This document shows, in pieces, positions 6,979 to 11,078 of a stretch of DNA of 11,078 nucleotides. Within the stretch, counting starts at the first letter, position 1. Each line of letters opens with the position of its first letter. The DNA is from Candidatus Bipolaricaulota bacterium (GTDB lineage Bacteria; Bipolaricaulota; Bipolaricaulia; RBG-16-55-9; DRXL01): positions 1-11,078 of the forward strand of contig JAOAIA010000021.1 of NCBI GenBank assembly GCA_026414955.1, written 5' to 3'. A program made the position numbers and the translations under genes. The notes beneath the pieces were generated by a model. It did not search any database, had not been told where the DNA came from, and saw only the letters and a list, made by a program, of their open reading frames with translations.

Positions 6979-8256
6979 ATGGCAACCACAGCAGAGGCCA
7001 AACGGGAAGGCGAGCTGAAGATGCTCAAGACCGCGCGGTACTTCTTCGATGTGGCCGCGCAACGACTCAAGTTGGAGGACAGCTTAGTCGAGCTGTTGCG
7101 GTATCCCAAGCGCAAGCTGATCGTCAATTTTCCGGTGCGCATGGACAATGGCCGGACCGTGAACATTGAGGGCTATCGCGTGCAATGTCACCCGGTCTTG
7201 GGGCCGGGCAAGGGCGGGATTCGCTACCATCCCGACACAACGCTTGAAGAAGTCGAAGCCCTCGCGGTGCTCATGAACTGGAAGTGTGCCGTGGCGGGGC
7301 TGCCGTTCAGCGGGGCCAAGGGCGGCGTCAAGTGCAATCCCAAGGAGATGTCCGTGGGGGAGATCGAGCGCCTCACGCGACGCTATGCGGCTGAGATCTC
7401 GCCGATCATCGGCCCGGACGTTGATATTCCCGCGCCCGACGTCTACACGAGTTCGCGGGAGATGGCCTGGATCGTAGACACGATCAGCATGCACAAGAAC
7501 GGGGAGTTTGTCCCCGGCCTGGTGACGGGCAAGCCGTTATTGTTAGGCGGCTCAGAAGGGCGTGAGACCGCGACCGCTCGCGGCGGATTCTTCTGCACCC
7601 TCGAAGCGTTGGATCACCTGAAGACCAAGCTCGAAGGAGCAACCGTCGCTATCCAAGGGTACGGGAATGCCGGGTGGCACTACGCGGGATTCGTGCACGA
7701 GGCCGGAGCAAAGGTGATCGCGGTCAGCGACTCCAAGGGCGGCATCTATAACAGCAAGGGCTTAGACCCCAAGGCCGTTTTGGCGTTCAAGAAGGAGACG
7801 GGCACGGTCGTGGGCTTCAAGGGGGCAGACAAGATCACCAACGAAGAGCTGTTGGAGCTGAAGTGCGACATCCTCGCGCCGTCGGCCCTCGAAGATCAGC
7901 TCCATGAGCGCAACGCCCCCAAGGTCAAAGCCAAGGTCATCTGCGAGCTGGCCAACGGGCCTACGACGCAGGAAGCCGACGCGATCCTGCACGAGCGCGG
8001 CATCTTCGTCATCCCCGATATCTTGGCCAATGCCGGGGGCGTGACCGTCTCGTATTTCGAGTGGGTCCAAGACCGCTATCGCTACTTCTGGGACGCCAAG
8101 AAAGTGGACAAGCGGCTCAAGCTCTTCATGACCGAGGCGTTCAAGCGCGTGCTGGCGATGCATCTCAAAGAGAAAGTCGACATGCGCACAGCGGCGTTCA
8201 TGACGGCGGTGGCGCGTGTTGCGGAAGCCGCACGAGCCCGCGGCTTGTACGCCTAA
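6979..8256 (+). CDS. gdhA: Glutamate dehydrogenase (Glu/Leu/Phe/Val dehydrogenase family)
   Basis: 425 residues, the size of hexameric bacterial/archaeal enzymes. Substrate and catalytic residues are in place: PGKGGIR with Lys78, MNWKC with Lys102, LPFSGAKGG with the catalytic Lys114, and PAPDV with the catalytic Asp154. The Rossmann motif GYGNAG (227-232) binds the nicotinamide cofactor, and the second strand ends in AVSDSKGG. The acid there does not decide between NAD and NADP in this family. Reaction: glutamate + NAD(P)+ + water to 2-oxoglutarate + ammonium + NAD(P)H, reversible. Three bases after korC and before the terminator, it is the last gene of the operon and links the Kor substrate 2-oxoglutarate to glutamate. 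Leucine or phenylalanine dehydrogenases belong to the same superfamily but are usually shorter (about 350-370 residues), so glutamate is favoured. Confidence 0.93.
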   Translation: MATTAEAKREGELKMLKTARYFFDVAAQRLKLEDSLVELLRYPKRKLIVNFPVRMDNGRTVNIEGYRVQCHPVLGPGKGGIRYHPDTTLEEVEALAVLMNWKCAVAGLPFSGAKGGVKCNPKEMSVGEIERLTRRYAAEISPIIGPDVDIPAPDVYTSSREMAWIVDTISMHKNGEFVPGLVTGKPLLLGGSEGRETATARGGFFCTLEALDHLKTKLEGATVAIQGYGNAGWHYAGFVHEAGAKVIAVSDSKGGIYNSKGLDPKAVLAFKKETGTVVGFKGADKITNEELLELKCDILAPSALEDQLHERNAPKVKAKVICELANGPTTQEADAILHERGIFVIPDILANAGGVTVSYFEWVQDRYRYFWDAKKVDKRLKLFMTEAFKRVLAMHLKEKVDMRTAAFMTAVARVAEAARARGLYA

Positions 8257-8270
8257 GCTCAGAGACAGAC

Positions 8271-8310
8271 AGATACAGGGGCACGGGAGCACCGTGCCCC
8301 TATCTCTTTT
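8271..8310 (+). terminator. Intrinsic terminator of the oxidoreductase/gdhA operon
   Basis: A perfect 9-bp stem GGGGCACGG (8278-8286) / CCGTGCCCC (8292-8300) with loop GAGCA is extended by AGATA (8271-8275) pairing with TATCT (8301-8305) across a CA bulge, and is followed by CTTTT. It begins 14 bases after the gdhA stop. The stop codon of the convergent transporter gene (8300-8302, - strand) lies in the 3' arm. On the - strand the sequence after the hairpin is only moderately T-rich, so it may also end transcription there, less efficiently. Confidence 0.85.
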
Positions 8311-9193
8311 GCGTTTGTGTTGTCTGCCAGACCCCTGTTAACACAATGGCCCCACCGATTCCTTGAAGCCATGTGATCGGCTCGTGGAGCACGGCAGCAG
8401 CGAGCGCGAAGGTCACCACGGGAACTAGATTATTGAAGATCGCCGTGCGCGCCGCGCCGAGCTTCTGCACCCCATACGACCAGATGAGATACGCCACCGC
8501 GATAGAGATACCGCCCGTGTAGAGGATGCTGCTCCAGAGACCTAGCGAGAGCGTGCGCCAGTCCAGCGAGATCAAATCTTTCGCTGCGAAGGGCCAGAGC
8601 CAGGGAACCCCCAGCAGCAGCCCTATAGTAGAGACGCGTAGTGCCGAATACTTCTCCAAAAATCTCTTGGAGAGCACAGTGTACCCGGCCCAGCAACTGG
8701 CGGCCAGCAACGTGAGTATGTTCCCTAAGACGGGATCTTTCCCAGCAGAGCTTGCTGTAGGGCTGCCTAGCGTGACGAGCGCAACCCCGACAAATGCCGT
8801 AAAAATCCCCAGCCACGTCTTCCGAGTGATCCTCTCCCATCCGAGGATGAAGGCCAGCACGGCAGTCCAGATGGGGATTGTCCCGATCAGCAGCGACGAG
8901 ATCCCCGATGTCGTCCAGTCAAGCCCGATGGCAAAGAGCAGCTGGTAGAGCGTGTTACCGAGCAAACCCGCGCCTAGTAATCCCAGCCAATCGCGCCAGG
9001 GCATCTTCTTCTCGCGCTCGCGCACCATCCAGACGAGACCGAGCAGCAGGGCTGCCAGGGTCATGCGCACGGCATTGAAGGCGAGCGGGGGCATCTCTTG
9101 AAAGGCTGATTTGATCACGATGAAGTTCGCGCCCCAGATACAGACAACAGCGAGGAGCATCAGCGTAGCGGTGCGCTCGGTCTTCGTGGGCAC
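8300..9193 (-). CDS. EamA/DMT-superfamily membrane transporter
   Basis: 297 residues from a GTG start at 9193. Ten hydrophobic segments form two tandem EamA halves (about 10-142 and 155-288), the usual drug/metabolite transporter plan. Family features: WGANFIVIKSA after the first helix, FNAVRM with the conserved Arg at the second, and a second half ending LVPVVTFALAAAVLHEP. The inner-membrane protein probably exports a small metabolite; the substrate cannot be read from sequence. Start choice: an ATG at 9280 would add 29 residues rich in Arg/His that are unlike the family and would put the gene's start inside the promoter of the divergent sulfur operon. The GTG gives a normal length and sits right behind a TATAAT box. 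No Shine-Dalgarno site precedes it. The gene is convergent to gdhA and does not obviously belong to either neighbouring pathway. Confidence 0.85.
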   Translation of the reverse strand: MPTKTERTATLMLLAVVCIWGANFIVIKSAFQEMPPLAFNAVRMTLAALLLGLVWMVREREKKMPWRDWLGLLGAGLLGNTLYQLLFAIGLDWTTSGISSLLIGTIPIWTAVLAFILGWERITRKTWLGIFTAFVGVALVTLGSPTASSAGKDPVLGNILTLLAASCWAGYTVLSKRFLEKYSALRVSTIGLLLGVPWLWPFAAKDLISLDWRTLSLGLWSSILYTGGISIAVAYLIWSYGVQKLGAARTAIFNNLVPVVTFALAAAVLHEPITWLQGIGGAIVLTGVWQTTQTQKR

Positions 9194-9200
9194 AGCGGCA

Positions 9201-9206
9201 ATTATA
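9201..9206 (-). promoter_or_regulatory. -10 box of the EamA transporter gene (possible leaderless transcript)
   Basis: On the minus strand TATAAT, a perfect -10 hexamer, ends 7 bases before the GTG at 9193. RNA polymerase would start at or within about two bases of the start codon. The -35 region is weak: the best candidate, CTTTCA at spacing 18, matches 3 of 6 positions. The missing Shine-Dalgarno site agrees with leaderless translation. Inference from sequence only. Confidence 0.6.
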
Positions 9207-9273
9207 GCGAAAAGACGCCGGATATGAAAGGCTTGCGCGCTCAAGTGGTGACGAATGTCCCTGGTGCGCCCCC

Positions 9274-9302
9274 TTGACATACCCTAGGGGGTATGGTATA
9301 AT
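9274..9302 (+). promoter_or_regulatory. Consensus sigma70-type promoter of the sulfur operon
   Basis: TTGACA (9274-9279) and TATAAT (9297-9302) are both exact consensus, separated by exactly 17 bases. The expected transcription start is near 9309, giving a leader of about 40 bases. The spacer is filled by an operator-like palindrome. A promoter this strong generally needs a repressor to be silent, which fits the paired boxes. Confidence 0.9.
9280..9293 (+). promoter_or_regulatory. CsoR/CstR-type operator 1 in the promoter spacer
   Basis: TACCCTAGGGGGTA lies between -35 and -10; with flanks, CATACCC...GGGTATG is near-palindromic over 18 bases (9278-9295). The TACCC-N4-GGGTA pattern is that known for CsoR-family repressors (CsoR for copper, CstR for persulfide). 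Binding here would block RNA polymerase directly. The sulfur genes downstream favour the persulfide-sensing branch; this is inference, as no regulator gene is in the window. Confidence 0.72.
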
Positions 9303-9314
9303 GGCCGGCGAAGA

Positions 9315-9328
9315 TACCCTACGGGGTA
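9315..9328 (+). promoter_or_regulatory. CsoR/CstR-type operator 2 downstream of the transcription start
   Basis: TACCCTACGGGGTA differs from operator 1 at one position of 14 and begins 35 bases further on, about 6 bases after the expected transcription start. Two copies of an almost identical palindrome around a strong promoter make chance unlikely and suggest tight repression by two bound regulator tetramers. Confidence 0.7.
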
Positions 9329-9334
9329 GAGCAT

Positions 9335-9343
9335 AAAGGAGGT
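9335..9343 (+). promoter_or_regulatory. Ribosome-binding site of the rhodanese/MBL gene
   Basis: AAAGGAGGT, four bases before ATG 9348. The near-perfect match fixes the start codon and predicts high expression once repression is lifted. Confidence 0.8.
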
Positions 9344-9347
9344 AACG

Positions 9348-10559
9348 ATGACAACAGCAGTCAAGCAGGCAACGGAGTGGACAGCTCAAGAGCTGTATGA
9401 GCGGCTCTATCGTGGAGATTTGTTCTTCGTCTTGGACGTGCGCAACCGGGAGGAGTTCTCGGCGTGGAAGCTCGAGGGCCGGGCGAAGCTGCCGACCCTC
9501 AATATCCCGTACTTTGAGATCCTCGAGGAGGGCGGCAAGGACGACGTTGTCGAGTCGGTCGTTGCCTATGCGCAGGCCAAGCTCGTCTCGCAGCTTCCCA
9601 AAGATGGGACGATCTTGGTCGTCTGCGCCAAGGGTGGCACGTCGGCGTTTGTCGCAGAAGGGCTGCGTCAATTGGGCTATGACGCGGTCAATCTCGCCGG
9701 CGGCATGAAGGCGTGGGGAGATTTCTATCAGATCAAGCCCGTGGTCGAGTCCCAAGCGTTGAGCATCTATCAGGTGATTCGCCCGGCGCGGGGCTGTCTC
9801 AGCTACATCGTCGCGTCGCAGGGGGAAGCTGCTGTCATTGACCCCTTGAGACATATCGAGCACTATCTCAATTTCGCCAAAGAGAAGAATCTTAGAATTA
9901 AGCTTGTGCTCGATACCCACGGCCACGCCGATCACATCAGCGGCGGGCGCGCCTTGGCAGACAAGGTCAACGCGCCGTACCATTTCCATCCCTACGATGC
10001 GATTCACCCGATTGACGTGCTGCCGGCCCAGCTCCGCTTTGAGTTCTTGCGCGACGGGCAAGAGTTCTCCGTCGGCAGCGCCACGATCAAGACCATACAC
10101 ATTCCGGGGCACACGCTGGGCAACGTCGTCTATCTTGTCAACGAGAAGTATCTCATGACGGGCGACAGCATCTTCGTGGAGTCGGTGGCTCGGCCCGACC
10201 TGGGCGGGCGGGGCGAAGCGTGGGCGCCCTTGCACTATCGCGCGTTTGAGCGCTTGCTGAAGCTCCCCGACAGCACCGTGATCTTGCCGGGGCACTTCAG
10301 CCAACCCAAGGAAGCCAACGGCCAAGGGCTGTTCATGGCGACGCTGGGTGAGTTGAAAGCCAAGAACGAAGGGCTGCAGATGGTGCAGAAGGGCGAGCAG
10401 GCGTTTGTGCAGTATATGCTGAGCAGCTTGCCGACCTTCCCCCCTCAATACGTAGATATTAAGAGAGTGAACGCGGGCTTGCTCGTGCCCGACGAAGAGA
10501 AAGCTTCAGAATTAGAGCTGGGCAAGAACATCTGCGCGCTGGCGCAGGCGTATCAGTAG
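9348..10559 (+). CDS. Rhodanese-metallo-beta-lactamase fusion, persulfide dioxygenase-like
   Basis: 403 residues, no signal peptide, so cytoplasmic. Residues about 10-128 are a rhodanese domain (VLDVRNREEF, active loop CAKGGTS with Cys93, then NLAGGMKAW) that carries sulfur as a Cys persulfide. Residues about 138-345 are a metallo-beta-lactamase fold: HGHADH (191-196), PGH with His255, and TGD with Asp273. These match the His, His, Asp iron ligands of ETHE1-type persulfide dioxygenases, as does ARPDLGG (281-287). In place of the PAHDY motif of the human enzyme there is LPGHFSQP (313-320), so the thiol substrate may not be glutathione. The C-terminal 60 residues (FPPQYVDIKRVNAG) are shared by the rhodanese-MBL family. 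Likely role: oxidation or transfer of sulfane sulfur, turning toxic persulfide into sulfite/thiosulfate. First gene of the operon, before tusA and a dsrE2-like gene. Enzyme activity is inferred; a non-dioxygenase hydrolase is possible. Confidence 0.85.
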   Translation: MTTAVKQATEWTAQELYERLYRGDLFFVLDVRNREEFSAWKLEGRAKLPTLNIPYFEILEEGGKDDVVESVVAYAQAKLVSQLPKDGTILVVCAKGGTSAFVAEGLRQLGYDAVNLAGGMKAWGDFYQIKPVVESQALSIYQVIRPARGCLSYIVASQGEAAVIDPLRHIEHYLNFAKEKNLRIKLVLDTHGHADHISGGRALADKVNAPYHFHPYDAIHPIDVLPAQLRFEFLRDGQEFSVGSATIKTIHIPGHTLGNVVYLVNEKYLMTGDSIFVESVARPDLGGRGEAWAPLHYRAFERLLKLPDSTVILPGHFSQPKEANGQGLFMATLGELKAKNEGLQMVQKGEQAFVQYMLSSLPTFPPQYVDIKRVNAGLLVPDEEKASELELGKNICALAQAYQ

Positions 10560-10592
10560 GCGCTTCTCAAATGCACTAAGGAGGGATCGCTC

Positions 10593-10838
10593 ATGACTTT
10601 TGACAAAGTCCTCGACGCACGCGGCTTGGCGTGCCCTATGCCCATCGTCAAGGCGCGCCAAGAGATCAATCAACTGCAAGTCGGTCAAGTGCTCAAAGTG
10701 CTGAGCACCGATCGTGGCTCGGTCAAGGATTTTCAGGGCTGGGCTCAGACGGCGAAGAACATTCAGCTGCTCGCCCAAGAGACCCAAACAGAGAACGGCA
10801 AAGAGATCTACGTGCACTATATCAAGCGCACGAGCTAG
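10593..10838 (+). CDS. tusA: TusA/SirA-like sulfur carrier protein
   Basis: 81 residues, the usual TusA size. The N-terminal LDARGLACPMPIVKA contains the family's CPxP motif with the sulfur-carrying Cys14. ATG at 10593 is preceded by AAGGAGGG at 10578-10585. The 33-base gap after the rhodanese gene holds no terminator. In known systems TusA accepts sulfane sulfur from a rhodanese or DsrE-type protein and hands it on to tRNA thiolation, cofactor biosynthesis or sulfur oxidation. The neighbours here, rhodanese upstream and DsrE2-like downstream, match the Rhd-TusA-DsrE2 relay described in sulfur-oxidising bacteria. Confidence 0.92.
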   Translation: MTFDKVLDARGLACPMPIVKARQEINQLQVGQVLKVLSTDRGSVKDFQGWAQTAKNIQLLAQETQTENGKEIYVHYIKRTS

Positions 10839-10846
10839 GAGGGACT

Positions 10847-11078
10847 ATGACAGAAAAGCAATTGCAAACAGAGCTGAAGACGAACGGGCGCGGCCTCGAG
10901 GAACGCCTGATGGCGCTAGAGGCCAAGCTCGCTGCGATAGAGGAGAAGCTTCCCGACGATCGCGTCTCGATCGTCGTCTTCTCTGGGGATTTAGATAGAG
11001 TGCTGGCGGCGTTCGTGATCGCCACGGGCGCGGCGGCGCTTGGTCAGAACGTCTCGATCTTCTTCACGTTCTGGGGGC
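10847..11078 (+). CDS. DsrE2-like (DsrE/DsrF/DrsH-like) sulfurtransferase, 3' partial
   Basis: The frame from ATG 10847 is open to the window end, giving 77 codons. The start is supported by GGAGGG at 10838-10843, whose first base is the last base of the tusA stop codon. Residues about 1-38 are charged with Leu/Ile heptads (LEERLMALEAKLAAIEEKL), a probable coiled coil. Then DRVSIVVFSGDLDRVLAAF and AAALGQNVSIFFTFWG match the start of the DsrE2 fold: first strand, the SGDLD loop, then the second strand with FFTFWG. The family's sulfur-binding Cys lies further on and is outside the window, as is any membrane segment. DsrE2 proteins pass persulfide sulfur to TusA. Family assignment is good despite truncation. 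Confidence 0.82.
   Translation, partial: MTEKQLQTELKTNGRGLEERLMALEAKLAAIEEKLPDDRVSIVVFSGDLDRVLAAFVIATGAAALGQNVSIFFTFWG

Noticed and set aside
9191..9280. N-terminal extension of the transporter from an ATG at 9280.
   Set aside because: The extra 29 residues are Arg/His-rich and unlike EamA proteins, and the start would lie within the -35 box and operator of the opposite promoter. The GTG at 9193 follows a TATAAT box and gives the family length.
8955..10448. Long open frame on the minus strand (497 codons) opposite the rhodanese/MBL gene.
   Set aside because: It has no recognisable domain, is antisense to a gene with full catalytic motifs, and spans the divergent promoter region. It is a by-product of high G+C content.
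1..11078. Search for tRNA, rRNA, CRISPR arrays, insertion sequences, integrases and riboswitches.
   Set aside because: Nothing supporting any of these was seen. Genes fill nearly the entire window and the only sizeable gap (9194-9347) is accounted for by promoters and operators.

Overview
The window reads as a gene-dense stretch of chromosome from an anaerobic or facultatively anaerobic bacterium of fairly high G+C. The bacterial assignment rests on strong Shine-Dalgarno sites, a perfect sigma70-type promoter and an intrinsic terminator. The anaerobic lifestyle is inferred from two complete ferredoxin-dependent 2-oxoacid oxidoreductases. The sequence alone does not fix the phylum; an uncultured, possibly thermophilic lineage is a guess only.

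Region 1 (2-8256, + strand) is one compact operon of at least ten genes, cut at its 5' end by the window edge. It starts with a GltD/NfnB-like NAD(P)-FAD-FeS flavoprotein, followed by a four-subunit pyruvate-type oxidoreductase in the order gamma-delta-alpha-beta (porG, porD, porA, porB). Next comes a four-subunit 2-oxoglutarate-type oxidoreductase in the order delta-alpha-beta-gamma (korD, korA, korB, korC), and finally a glutamate dehydrogenase. Genes overlap by 4-16 bases or are separated by 3-4 bases, so translation is probably coupled. Together these genes would connect pyruvate/acetyl-CoA, 2-oxoglutarate/succinyl-CoA and glutamate with the ferredoxin pool. The GltD-like subunit offers a route to NAD(P)H. 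The flow could be oxidative (amino acid or sugar fermentation) or reductive (carboxylation); the sequence does not decide. A strong hairpin terminator closes the unit at 8271-8310.

Region 2 (8300-9193, - strand) is a convergent EamA/DMT-family transporter gene. Its stop codon lies inside the terminator hairpin. A TATAAT box sits seven bases before its best start codon, a GTG, so its mRNA may be leaderless.

Region 3 (9274-11078, + strand) is a sulfane-sulfur handling operon: a rhodanese/metallo-beta-lactamase fusion related to persulfide dioxygenases, then tusA, then the 5' part of a DsrE2-like gene that runs off the window. It is driven by a perfect TTGACA-17-TATAAT promoter. One 14-base CsoR/CstR-type box fills the spacer and a second, 13/14 identical, lies just downstream of the expected transcription start. 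This suggests derepression by reactive sulfur species (or copper). The regulator gene is not in the window.

No tRNA, rRNA, CRISPR array, insertion sequence or integrase was seen. The longest gap without a gene is the 154-base divergent region 9194-9347, which is filled with the promoter elements described.
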